The notes beneath the pieces are model-generated. The model did no database searches and had not been told where the DNA came from. It saw nothing but the letters and a program-made list of their open reading frames with translations. The translations under genes were made by a program, and so were the position numbers. From Opitutia bacterium UBA7374 (GTDB lineage Bacteria; Verrucomicrobiota; Verrucomicrobiia; Opitutales; Coraliomargaritaceae), in NCBI GenBank assembly GCA_002469895.1, contig DKOA01000025.1, forward strand, positions 1-23,562: a stretch of DNA of 23,562 nucleotides, in the 5' to 3' direction. Below are positions 1-7,338 of this stretch, one piece after another (position 1 is the first letter of the stretch; every line of letters starts with the position of its first letter).

Positions 1-377
1 TTACCTTCTGTTTTAGCCGCACGGTAGGCCAGCCATTGAGTCGGTACCTCCGCGACAAAGTAAGCAACGCAGCCTACGGCTATGGTAAATAGGATGGCAG
101 CGGTGGTGTTGACGAAGCCCTCGGCTCCGTTCAAGTGGATAAATTGGATGCCGGCCTGAAGGCCTATGGTAAGCAGAAGGAAGGGGGCCGCACGACCGAT
201 TCCCCGGTAGCCACTGGAGAGGATGGGTCTGGATTCGGTAGTGGCTTTGGCTTGCCGGTTAAGGATAAACTTCAGGATGCGCCCGACGATCATGGCCACA
301 AGAAGAGCGGCGAAGAGTGTGCCGATGCGCCAGATTTCATTCCCGGCGATAGTTGTTTGGATGATTGCTTCCTTCAT
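1..377 (-). CDS. Mechanosensitive ion channel (MscS-like) protein, N-terminal part, cut by the window edge
   Basis: Reading left from the ATG at 377, the frame stays open for 125 codons to the window edge, so the C-terminal part is missing. The visible part has three hydrophobic segments (about residues 18-38, 62-82 and 90-112). It ends in a Val-Pro-x-x-Trp-Leu stretch followed by Ala-Ala-Lys-Thr, which resembles the region of bacterial MscS-family channels just before their pore helix. Such channels sit in the inner membrane and release solutes on osmotic downshock. The start lies one base beyond the leuA stop, with no clear ribosome binding site, so translational coupling to leuA is likely. 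The pore and beta domains that would confirm the family lie outside the window; another multi-pass membrane protein remains possible. Confidence 0.6.
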   Translation of the reverse strand, partial: MKEAIIQTTIAGNEIWRIGTLFAALLVAMIVGRILKFILNRQAKATTESRPILSSGYRGIGRAAPFLLLTIGLQAGIQFIHLNGAEGFVNTTAAILFTIAVGCVAYFVAEVPTQWLAYRAAKTEG

Positions 378-378
378 T

Positions 379-2061
379 TTATAGGTTTCTGGATCGGTTA
401 AATGCGCTGACCAAGGCCTTTAATCCGGCCAGTTCGATATTGGAATCAATGCCGCAACCGTTGTGTGTGCTGCCATCTGCAAGTTTGATGCGGATGTAGG
501 CGGCGGCAGTGGTTTTTGAGCCGCTGCCAATGGAATGCTGGCGATAGTCGATCAGTGTAAAATCTTTCAGTTTTTGTTGATTGAGCGCATCGACAAAGGC
601 ACTAATTGGGCCATTGCCCTGACCTTCGACCCGGCGCTTGCTCCCGTCGAGGGAAATATCGGCGATGATATGGACATCTCCTGATGGGCGAGTCTCTTGT
701 CGGTCAACCGAGTGGATTTGTAGTGGGGCCTCAAGGTTGACGTAATGTTGTTGGAACAACTCGTGAATTTCGTTGGGCTTGAGTTCGCGACTAGCGGCAT
801 CGGCGGCATCGTTGACTACCTGACCGACTTCGGGGTGCATCGGCTTGGGCAGATCCAGGCCGTACTCTGTGGCCAGAATGTAGGCGACCCCACCTTTTCC
901 ACTTTGGCTGTTGATACGGATGATGGCCTGATAGTCGCGGCCAATATCTTGGGGGTCGATTGGCAGGTAGGGAACCTGCCAAAGGGCCTGTGGGTCCTCC
1001 GCGTGTTTGTCTTTGCGCAGGTCCATGCCTTTTTTAATAGCGTCCTGATGGGAGCCGGAAAAGGCGGTAAAGACAAGATCACCGGAGTAGGGGTGACGTT
1101 CCGGTACCTGCATGCGCGTAACGCGCTCGTAGACCGCCCGGATGTCTTCGAGGTTGGAAAAATCGAGCCCGGGATCGATGCCTTGGGTGTAGAGGTTGAG
1201 GGCGACTGTAACGATGTCGAGATTGCCGGTGCGTTCACCGTTTCCGAAGAGGGTGCCCTCGACGCGGTCGGCTCCGGCGAGAAGGCCGAGCTCTGTTGCC
1301 GCGATGCCGGTGCCACGGTCGTTGTGGGTATGCAGGCTGATGATTGCTTTTTCTCGGTCCGGAAGATTACGACAGAACCATTCAATCTGATCGGCGTGAA
1401 TGTTTGGCGTGGCCCATTCAACGGTCGCCGGCAGGTTGAGTATGATTTTGTTTTCAACGGTGGGTTGCCAGACCTCCATGACGCCTCGACATACGTCCAG
1501 AGCATAATCGACCTCGGTGTCGGAAAAACTTTCCGGAGAATATTCCAAGCGGATATGGGTGCCGGGGATGCTATCCTTCAATTCCCGGATCAGTTGGGCG
1601 CCTTCCACTGCGATGGCTTTGATCGCTTCTTTACTCTTATTAAAAGTGATTCGGCGTTGTAGCGGCGAAGTCGAGTTGTAGAGATGGACGATGGCCTGCC
1701 GGCTGCCCTCAAGGCTTTCAAATGTGCGTCGAATAAGGTGCTCCCGGGCCTGTACAAGTACCTGTACCGTGACGTCATCAGGGATGCGGTTTTCTTCGAT
1801 GAGGCGTCGGATGAAGCGGAACTCAGTATCGCTGGCGGAGGGAAAGCCAACTTCAATTTCTTTGAACCCGATGGCGACCAGTAGATCAAAATATTCGATC
1901 TTTTCTTCCACTGTCATGGGCACAGCAAGTGCTTGATTACCATCACGCAGATCTACGCTGGCCCAGATCGGCGCAGTCTCCAGTGTGGCATTGGGCCACT
2001 CACGATCCGGCAAATGAATTTGCTGGAACGGTTTGTATTTGCTGATGTTACCTTTTTGCAT
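379..2061 (-). CDS. leuA: 2-isopropylmalate synthase (type 2 LeuA)
   Basis: This 560-residue protein condenses acetyl-CoA with 2-oxoisovalerate, the first committed step of leucine synthesis. The HMGL-like TIM barrel opens with the catalytic Leu-Arg-Asp-Gly motif (R39, D40). It carries the metal-binding His-Thr-His-Asn-Asp motif near residue 245 and the Gly-Asn-Gly-Glu-Arg loop about 30 residues later. The last ~120 residues form the LeuA allosteric domain, including a Gly-Ser-Gly-Ser-Lys-Thr-Thr stretch, where leucine feedback normally acts. The length and the N-terminal extension before the barrel match the longer LeuA family rather than the ~515-residue enterobacterial form. The ATG at 2061 is chosen because the N-terminus fits the family; its ribosome binding site is weak. 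A stable leader hairpin lies 51 bases upstream. A channel-like gene follows after one base. Confidence 0.95.
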   Translation of the reverse strand: MQKGNISKYKPFQQIHLPDREWPNATLETAPIWASVDLRDGNQALAVPMTVEEKIEYFDLLVAIGFKEIEVGFPSASDTEFRFIRRLIEENRIPDDVTVQVLVQAREHLIRRTFESLEGSRQAIVHLYNSTSPLQRRITFNKSKEAIKAIAVEGAQLIRELKDSIPGTHIRLEYSPESFSDTEVDYALDVCRGVMEVWQPTVENKIILNLPATVEWATPNIHADQIEWFCRNLPDREKAIISLHTHNDRGTGIAATELGLLAGADRVEGTLFGNGERTGNLDIVTVALNLYTQGIDPGLDFSNLEDIRAVYERVTRMQVPERHPYSGDLVFTAFSGSHQDAIKKGMDLRKDKHAEDPQALWQVPYLPIDPQDIGRDYQAIIRINSQSGKGGVAYILATEYGLDLPKPMHPEVGQVVNDAADAASRELKPNEIHELFQQHYVNLEAPLQIHSVDRQETRPSGDVHIIADISLDGSKRRVEGQGNGPISAFVDALNQQKLKDFTLIDYRQHSIGSGSKTTAAAYIRIKLADGSTHNGCGIDSNIELAGLKALVSAFNRSRNL

Positions 2062-2111
2062 TTCGTGCCGGTCGGTTTGTGAGCATGCGCGGGTGTCTGC
2101 TTTCTAACCTT

Positions 2112-2142
2112 TATGCCCAGAGTACTCACGCTCTAAGGCATA
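2112..2142 (-). promoter_or_regulatory. Hairpin in the leuA leader region
   Basis: On the minus strand the arms TATGCC-T-TAGAG and CTCTG-GGCATA pair over 11 base pairs, with one bulged T, one G-U pair and an 8-base loop. The hairpin lies 51 bases before the leuA start. No T-run follows it, so it is not an intrinsic terminator. A TTGACA hexamer lies upstream on the same strand (2187-2182), without a convincing -10. A role in leuA regulation is inference. Confidence 0.4.
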
Positions 2143-2214
2143 CCTGTACGGTAATTTATTGCTGTCGCTCACGGGTTTGATTGTCAAGAGTATGGATCCT
2201 CACAAGTCGCAGAG

Positions 2215-2243
2215 TTGAGGCTTGTTTGGCCGATTGATATACG
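2215..2243 (+). promoter_or_regulatory. Candidate sigma70-type promoter for coaC
   Basis: TTGAGG (2215-2220) is followed by a 17-base spacer and TATACG (2238-2243). Transcription would start near 2250, only a few bases ahead of the coaC ATG at 2256, so the transcript would have almost no leader. The spacing is ideal, but both hexamers are imperfect. Confidence 0.35.
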
Positions 2244-2255
2244 CAATCTAAAGGG

Positions 2256-2816
2256 ATGTCCGAAAACCAAACAGACTTGAAGGGCCATACCATCCTGCTC
2301 GGTGTGACGGGCTCGATTGCGGCTTACAAGGCGGCAGATTTGACCAGTCGGTTGACGGAACTGGGCGCTGAGGTTTATCCGGTTATGACGGAGGCTGCTT
2401 GTCGTTTGATTACGCCACTGACTTTGCAGACCCTCGCTCGCCGACCGGCGATGTCGGATCTCTGGGCAGAGGGCTCAAGCTGGCAGCCGGGGCACATTGA
2501 ACTGGCCGATAAGGCGGATCTTCTATTAGTCGCTCCGGCTTCAGCAGATTGCCTCGCACGCTTTGCGCATGGTCTGGCTTCGGATCTTCTGGGGTCGATT
2601 CATTTAGCGACCCGTGCTCCGGTTTTATTGGCGCCGGCAATGAATGGAAAGATGCTGGAGCATGCGGCTACGCAGGAGAATATTAGTTTGTTGCGTGCGC
2701 GTGGTTACCACTTTGTCGATCCGGTCGAGGGTAGGTTAGCCTGTGGTTATGAGGGTTTGGGTAAGCTTGCTCCAGTGGAGGAGATTCTTGCTCAGGTACG
2801 CATGATGTTAGCGTAG
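2256..2816 (+). CDS. coaC: Phosphopantothenoylcysteine decarboxylase, stand-alone (CoaC)
   Basis: This 186-residue flavoprotein belongs to the HFCD family. It decarboxylates 4'-phospho-N-pantothenoylcysteine to 4'-phosphopantetheine in coenzyme A synthesis. The N-terminal FMN-binding motif Thr-Gly-Ser-Ile-Ala-Ala-Tyr-Lys covers residues 18-25. The likely catalytic histidine is H80 in His-Ile-Glu-Leu-Ala-Asp. The Pro-Ala-Met-Asn motif (127-130) and the substrate-clamp cysteine in Leu-Ala-Cys-Gly-Tyr-Glu-Gly (161-167) are both present. Most bacteria fuse this domain to CoaB in a protein of about 400 residues; here it stops cleanly after the CoaC domain and no CoaB follows, so the ligase must be encoded elsewhere. 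The gene diverges from leuA. A related HFCD flavoprotein (UbiX, EpiD) is less likely because the clamp motif is present. Confidence 0.88.
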   Translation: MSENQTDLKGHTILLGVTGSIAAYKAADLTSRLTELGAEVYPVMTEAACRLITPLTLQTLARRPAMSDLWAEGSSWQPGHIELADKADLLLVAPASADCLARFAHGLASDLLGSIHLATRAPVLLAPAMNGKMLEHAATQENISLLRARGYHFVDPVEGRLACGYEGLGKLAPVEEILAQVRMMLA

Positions 2817-2893
2817 CCCCAGCTGGATAGTCTTCGGTTTTTGCATGATTATTCATCGTTGACTACCACCTCAAAAATTAAAATTTTGTTTAA

Positions 2894-3718
2894 GTGTCAT
2901 TGCGATACCGTAAAAGCTACCTTTACACGACCCCCCTTCATACTCGCTTACTTTGCATTAAGTTGCTTTTGCTTGGAGTGGTCTCTGCTGTCCTTGTGCA
3001 AGGAAAGGATACCGAGGAAACAACGCCCAATCTCTACACGCTCTATCGCAGTTACTTGGAAGCTAATGGAGGACGGATGCACATCGAGTCTTTATCCTCG
3101 ATCGCCATTCGGGGGCAGCACCAACCGGTCGATGGAGAAATCATCGGTGTGGAGATTTATAGGAAGCGAAGCGATAAGCTGCGCCTGCGCAGAATATTTG
3201 AGAGATACGTGGAAGAGTGGATTTATAATGGCCGCGAGGGTTGGCGGGAGTTGGCTTCTCCGAATGGTTATCAAATTGAATTGAAGCCCATGCAGCCGGA
3301 GGAAATGGAGGTCGCTCAAAAGATGTGTGTTATGGAGGGGCCGTTCTTTATTGCGGGGAGTCGCGAGAAAAATATCATTTCGATCGTAAGGGACGTGGTG
3401 AATGGGATTCCCGCCTATAAAATTGAAGTCAATGCTGAGGCAGAACTTGGCTACAAAACGATCTGGCTGGATGTGGATTCAATGCATGAAGTAAAGATCG
3501 CCCGGAGGATCAAACGAGCCGGTCAGCCAGTGATGGAAGAAATTTACTATTCCGAATTATCCGAGGTCGAGGGGCACGCATTCTATCTAAAACAAGACAT
3601 TTTTATAGATGGCGTTTATGATGGCTGTTTTACTGTGCAGTCCGTCCGGGTAAATGTCGGTATCTATGATAACTACTTTCGAGTAGACCCGACATCTGAG
3701 ACGAGTCAGCTCAACTAA
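2894..3718 (+). CDS. Secreted protein of unknown function, possibly LolA/LolB-like
   Basis: The 274-residue product has a basic N-terminus and a hydrophobic stretch (about residues 19-36) that looks like a signal peptide, so it is probably periplasmic or attached to the outer membrane. The mature part is rich in beta-strand patterns. It includes an early Tyr-x-x-Ala-Asn-Gly-Gly segment and a run in the middle (near residue 170) reading Gly-Ile-Pro-Ala-Tyr-Lys-Ile-Glu-Val. This layout is typical of outer-membrane-lipoprotein-sorting-like proteins in Bacteroidota and Verrucomicrobiota. The start is GTG at 2894; TTG at 2900 is an alternative and no good ribosome binding site decides between them. 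Its 3' end overlaps the convergent UbiA-like gene by 8 bases. I do not recognise a specific function; the fold assignment is inference. Confidence 0.75.
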   Translation: MSLRYRKSYLYTTPLHTRLLCIKLLLLGVVSAVLVQGKDTEETTPNLYTLYRSYLEANGGRMHIESLSSIAIRGQHQPVDGEIIGVEIYRKRSDKLRLRRIFERYVEEWIYNGREGWRELASPNGYQIELKPMQPEEMEVAQKMCVMEGPFFIAGSREKNIISIVRDVVNGIPAYKIEVNAEAELGYKTIWLDVDSMHEVKIARRIKRAGQPVMEEIYYSELSEVEGHAFYLKQDIFIDGVYDGCFTVQSVRVNVGIYDNYFRVDPTSETSQLN

Positions 3719-4532
3719 CCAGTAAAGTTAGAACCGGTGCCGGTAAAAGGCAGGCATCGGCCCATACATGATAGCTCTCTGTCGGGAGTCTTTTTCCGAA
3801 ATAGTAGTGGCAAGCGAGTAATGTCATGGAAATTGCACTCGGCTGTGCCAGTGTTTGATCTGTCCACAATAGGGCTATTTGAAGAAGGATTGTCATCCCC
3901 ATCATCCAGCGTAACTGCAGTGTGCCTGCAGAAGAGAGGCTGCGGTCGCGGAGGGCACGATCAATTGGTTGTTCCTTCAGGCTGATGAGGATGCAGTTGA
4001 GGAAGAAGAGGGGTGTGAGTAGAAAGAACCCGAGCATCCATCCCTCTGCGGGAAGAAAAACAAATACGCCGGCGGAAAAAATTGCCCCGACACAGACTTC
4101 CTTGGGAAACCAGCGCCGGGAGAGTCGCTGGTTTAATAACGTGTAGAGCAGGCAGGCAAAGAGGAGAACGCCGCCCTGCCCAAGCTGCCAGGGTGCGAGG
4201 AGGCTGAAGGCGAGCAAAAGATCCAAGACAAGGATAACGAACCAGACTGGCCAAAGTGTGCGGGTGTTTTGTTTTGTCCAGCGATGGCGGCGCGACCGGA
4301 GATCAGGTGTGGGGCGATTTGCCGTATCGAAGAGGTGGTCGGCCATATAGGTTAGCCATATAGAGAGAAAGAGGATGACTGGCTCTACCCAACTGAGAGT
4401 CGATCCTCTGCTTGCTGCCAGGCAAAATAGCCAGACCAGTGCAACGACTGGCGCATCGAGGCAGAGTACATTTGGCCAGTGCCAAAGTGGAACGCTTACT
4501 TTGCGGACCGGTGACTGTTCCCTCTCGTTCAT
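3711..4532 (-). CDS. UbiA-like prenyltransferase-family integral membrane protein
   Basis: This 273-residue, strongly hydrophobic protein has about seven to eight predicted membrane segments. An acidic motif after the second segment (Tyr-Met-Ala-Asp-His-Leu-Phe-Asp) resembles the first Asp-rich prenyl-diphosphate motif of UbiA proteins, though it is a reduced DxxxD form of NDxxDxxxD. A later cytoplasmic loop with Asp-Arg-Ala-Leu-Arg-Asp could be the second motif. UbiA enzymes transfer isoprenyl chains to aromatic or other acceptors (quinones, haems). No quinone or haem gene lies nearby, so the substrate is unknown. The gene begins 21 bases beyond the 3' end of tRNA-Ala and may share its transcript. 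It overlaps the convergent secreted-protein gene by 8 bases. The weak motifs leave room for a non-catalytic relative. Confidence 0.65.
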   Translation of the reverse strand: MNEREQSPVRKVSVPLWHWPNVLCLDAPVVALVWLFCLAASRGSTLSWVEPVILFLSIWLTYMADHLFDTANRPTPDLRSRRHRWTKQNTRTLWPVWFVILVLDLLLAFSLLAPWQLGQGGVLLFACLLYTLLNQRLSRRWFPKEVCVGAIFSAGVFVFLPAEGWMLGFFLLTPLFFLNCILISLKEQPIDRALRDRSLSSAGTLQLRWMMGMTILLQIALLWTDQTLAQPSAISMTLLACHYYFGKRLPTESYHVWADACLLPAPVLTLLVS

Positions 4533-4552
4533 TCCATTTAGTCAGAGGAGGA

Positions 4553-4629
<77 letters not shown>

Positions 4630-4681
4630 GATCAAGGAGTGCCAAAGATGAAAGAGCACAGGAGTGCGTCAATAGAAAATC

Positions 4682-4695
4682 TCGATACGTATCGA
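4682..4695. repeat. Perfect 14-base palindrome between the GSII terminator and tRNA-Ala
   Basis: TCGATACGTATCGA is its own reverse complement. It starts one base beyond the T-tract of the glutamine synthetase terminator and about 50 bases upstream of tRNA-Ala. It could be a protein-binding site or an extension of the termination region; nothing in the sequence decides this. Confidence 0.5.
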
Positions 4696-4696
4696 C

Positions 4697-4724
4697 AAAA
4701 AAGCGCCGCCCGTTTGGGCGACGC
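4697..4724 (-). terminator. Intrinsic terminator of glutamine synthetase
   Basis: On the minus strand, arms GCGTCGCCC and GGGCGGCGC pair over 9 base pairs (one G-U) around the loop AAAC, followed by six T residues. It lies about 30 bases after the gene's stop codon and separates it from tRNA-Ala. Confidence 0.92.
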
Positions 4725-4755
4725 TGGAAAGATAAAGTCCTTTGGTGAGTCCGGT

Positions 4756-5787
<1,032 letters not shown>

Positions 5788-5868
5788 ATGCTTTGGATGT
5801 CTGTTGGTTTATTTTGAATTGGTCTTCCGGTGCGGAGCAGAAATGCAGCCGGAGAGAAGCACAATCAG

Positions 5869-5885
5869 AGCAAAATGTATGCCAG
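5869..5885 (-). promoter_or_regulatory. Sigma54 (-24/-12) promoter of glutamine synthetase
   Basis: The minus-strand sequence CTGGCATACATTTTGCT matches the sigma54 consensus YTGGCAC-N5-TTGCW at all key bases, with the -24 GG and -12 GC exactly 12 apart. Predicted transcription start is near 5858, giving a leader of about 70 bases. Placement ahead of a nitrogen-assimilation gene supports it. It would need an activator of the NtrC type, which is not encoded in this window. Confidence 0.75.
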
Positions 5886-5886
5886 C

Positions 5887-5901
5887 AACTTGCGGCAAGT
5901 T
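5887..5901. promoter_or_regulatory. Perfect inverted repeat abutting the sigma54 promoter
   Basis: AACTTGCGGCAAGTT has 7-base arms around a single central base. It ends one base upstream of the -24 element. Its one-base centre makes a terminator hairpin unlikely, so a dimeric regulator's binding site is the better reading. It lies between the divergent glutamine synthetase and mini-kinase genes and could act on either. Confidence 0.5.
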
Positions 5902-5977
5902 TATTTTATCATTTTTGGTAGAAGCTCTGGGATCGGCTGTTCTTGCCAAGACCTGAGGCAGCCTTCAGGGTGTTCTT

Positions 5978-6415
5978 ATGCAGGAAGCGAAGAATACAGC
6001 CCGAGCTCTGGTTCGAATTGGTTACGATGGACGGGTGCATAAGTACTTTCGTGGCCCGCAGGCACGGGAGCGTTTCGAGAATGAGGTGCGCGTCTTGCGT
6101 TTTCTGCAAGAGCGGGGCTGCCACTTTGTGCCAAGAGTGTTAGAGAGTGATGACCAGATGCTTTACTTGGTGACGAGTAATGCGGGCAGTCGGGTGGAGC
6201 ATATTAGTGATACGAAGCGGGCGAAATTATTCGAAAAATTGGAACAGTATGGTGTGCGTCACGAAGACGCAGAGGTGCGTAATATTACTTATGATGAGCG
6301 TGCCGGGCAATTTTGTATCATCGACTTTGAGTTTGCCAGCATCCTTGAGGCGGGGCATCCGGCTTCGCCGGAAATGCGCTCGGTCGCCAACCGGGAGGAA
6401 TGGCGCGATGCCTGA
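5978..6415 (+). CDS. Very small protein-kinase-like protein
   Basis: This 145-residue protein keeps the landmarks of a kinase fold in a much shortened form. There is a candidate ATP-site lysine (K22 in Val-His-Lys-Tyr-Phe), a glutamate-rich helix (E34/E36), and a catalytic-loop pattern HxDxxxxN (H95, D97, N102). A DFE triplet at 116-118 stands where kinases have DFG. Ordinary Ser/Thr kinase domains need about 250 residues; here the C-lobe ends soon after the metal-binding Asp, as in minimal RIO/Bud32- or aminoglycoside-kinase-like proteins. The next gene, a PP2C phosphatase, starts inside its last codons (8-base overlap), so the two are probably made together and act on the same substrate or on each other. 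The ATG at 5978 has a weak upstream AGGG. Activity and target are unknown. Confidence 0.7.
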   Translation: MQEAKNTARALVRIGYDGRVHKYFRGPQARERFENEVRVLRFLQERGCHFVPRVLESDDQMLYLVTSNAGSRVEHISDTKRAKLFEKLEQYGVRHEDAEVRNITYDERAGQFCIIDFEFASILEAGHPASPEMRSVANREEWRDA

Positions 6416-7265
6416 GAGAGATGATTCGCTGGAAGTGGTCGGTTCAGGCGGTGCTCCTTCTCGGGTCGTGTGGTCGGCGGAGACCGATGTGGGGCGATTC
6501 CGGAAAAACAATGAAGATTCCTTTCTGGCTCTGGCGCTAGACGGAGAGGGTGTTTCCCGACTGGGAAAGTTTGGGGAAATGCCTTTGCTAGTGCAGGACT
6601 ACGTTTTTGCGGTCAGCGATGGAATGGGCGGCGCGAAAGCGGGTGACTTTGCGAGTCGGATTGCGGTGGAGCAGATCACCCGTCTTCTTCCCGGAAGTTT
6701 TCGTCGGGCAGCGGGTGGGTTGACCCCTGATTTTCAAAATCTCCTGGGGGAGATCTTTACGCGCATTCATGATGAGCTGACTCTTTTAGGGCAGAGCTAT
6801 GAGGAACTGCGTGGTATGGGGGCTACCCTCAGCCTCTGTTGGGTTCGGCCCAGCTGGATGTATTTCGCGCACGTTGGGGACAGTCGTATTTATCACCTGC
6901 CAAAGGGGGGGACGATTCGTCAAATCAGCGAGGATCACACGCATGTCGGGTGGCTTTTCCGAGAAGGTCGTCTATCGGAGCGAGAAGCACGGATGCATGC
7001 CGGGCGGAATGCATTGCAGCAATCCTTAGGAGGTAAAAATCAACATTTGAGTCCGCATTTCGGGGCGGTGGCGTACGATCCGGGGGATTCTTTCTTGCTT
7101 TGCTCGGATGGTTTGGTCGAGGGCCTCTGGGACAAGGGGATGGAGCGCATTATACGATGCCCGCCGCCACAAATGCAGGGTCGAGCGGCTGAACGCTTGG
7201 TCCGGGAGGCGGTCGAGACAGATGGAAGTGACAATACGACGGCCATGTTCGTTGAGCTTTTTTAA
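6408..7265 (+). CDS. PP2C-family Ser/Thr protein phosphatase
   Basis: The 285-residue cytoplasmic protein is a metal-dependent phosphatase of the PPM/PP2C family (Stp/PrpC type). The conserved motifs occur in order: Arg-Lys-Asn-Asn-Glu-Asp-Ser (32-38), Asp-Gly-Met-Gly-Gly (71-75) with metal ligand D71, Gly-Met-Gly-Ala-Thr, Val-Gly-Asp-Ser-Arg, Cys-Ser-Asp-Gly-Leu near 225, and Ser-Asp-Asn-Thr-Thr at the C-terminus. All metal-binding aspartates are present, so it should be active. The start is ATG 6408, 9 bases after a good GGAGG site inside the upstream gene; the frame is open further upstream but lacks comparable signals. The 8-base overlap with the kinase-like gene indicates an operon and a paired phosphorylation/dephosphorylation role. 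Confidence 0.92.
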   Translation: MPERDDSLEVVGSGGAPSRVVWSAETDVGRFRKNNEDSFLALALDGEGVSRLGKFGEMPLLVQDYVFAVSDGMGGAKAGDFASRIAVEQITRLLPGSFRRAAGGLTPDFQNLLGEIFTRIHDELTLLGQSYEELRGMGATLSLCWVRPSWMYFAHVGDSRIYHLPKGGTIRQISEDHTHVGWLFREGRLSEREARMHAGRNALQQSLGGKNQHLSPHFGAVAYDPGDSFLLCSDGLVEGLWDKGMERIIRCPPPQMQGRAAERLVREAVETDGSDNTTAMFVELF

Positions 7266-7299
7266 TTCGAGTAGGTCACAGCCGGCAAAAGAGTTGTGT

Positions 7300-7321
7300 T
7301 TGACAAGTAAAAGTTTATACT
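7300..7321 (+). promoter_or_regulatory. Promoter region of the metal transporter operon
   Basis: A -10-like TATACT lies at 7316-7321 and overlaps the left arm of the 9-4-9 inverted repeat. A perfect TTGACA at 7300-7305 is too close (10 bases) to serve that -10. TTGTGT at 7294-7299 has a workable 16-base spacer. The transcript would begin almost at the start codon. Confidence 0.35.
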
Positions 7322-7338
7322 TTGACTAATCAAAGTAT
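7317..7338. promoter_or_regulatory. 9-4-9 perfect inverted repeat, candidate metal-repressor operator of mntABCD
   Basis: Arms ATACTTTGA and TCAAAGTAT are exact complements around the spacer CTAA (7326-7329). The element covers the probable -10 and the first two bases of the mntA ATG, so a bound protein would block transcription directly. The size and position fit a DtxR/MntR- or Fur/Zur-type repressor that senses the imported metal, but no regulator gene lies in the window, so the family is inference. Confidence 0.65.

Noticed and set aside
745..1662. Long plus-strand open frame opposite leuA (305 codons).
   Set aside because: It is the complement of leuA; its product has no domain or start signal, and leuA has all catalytic motifs.
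2909..2926. CGTAAAAGCTACCTTTAC near the start of the 274-residue secreted protein differs by one base from 11145-11162 at the start of the metalloprotease, in the same reading frame.
   Set aside because: A rough estimate of all pairwise comparisons in a 23.5-kb window gives about one such near-match by chance; the proteins share nothing else.
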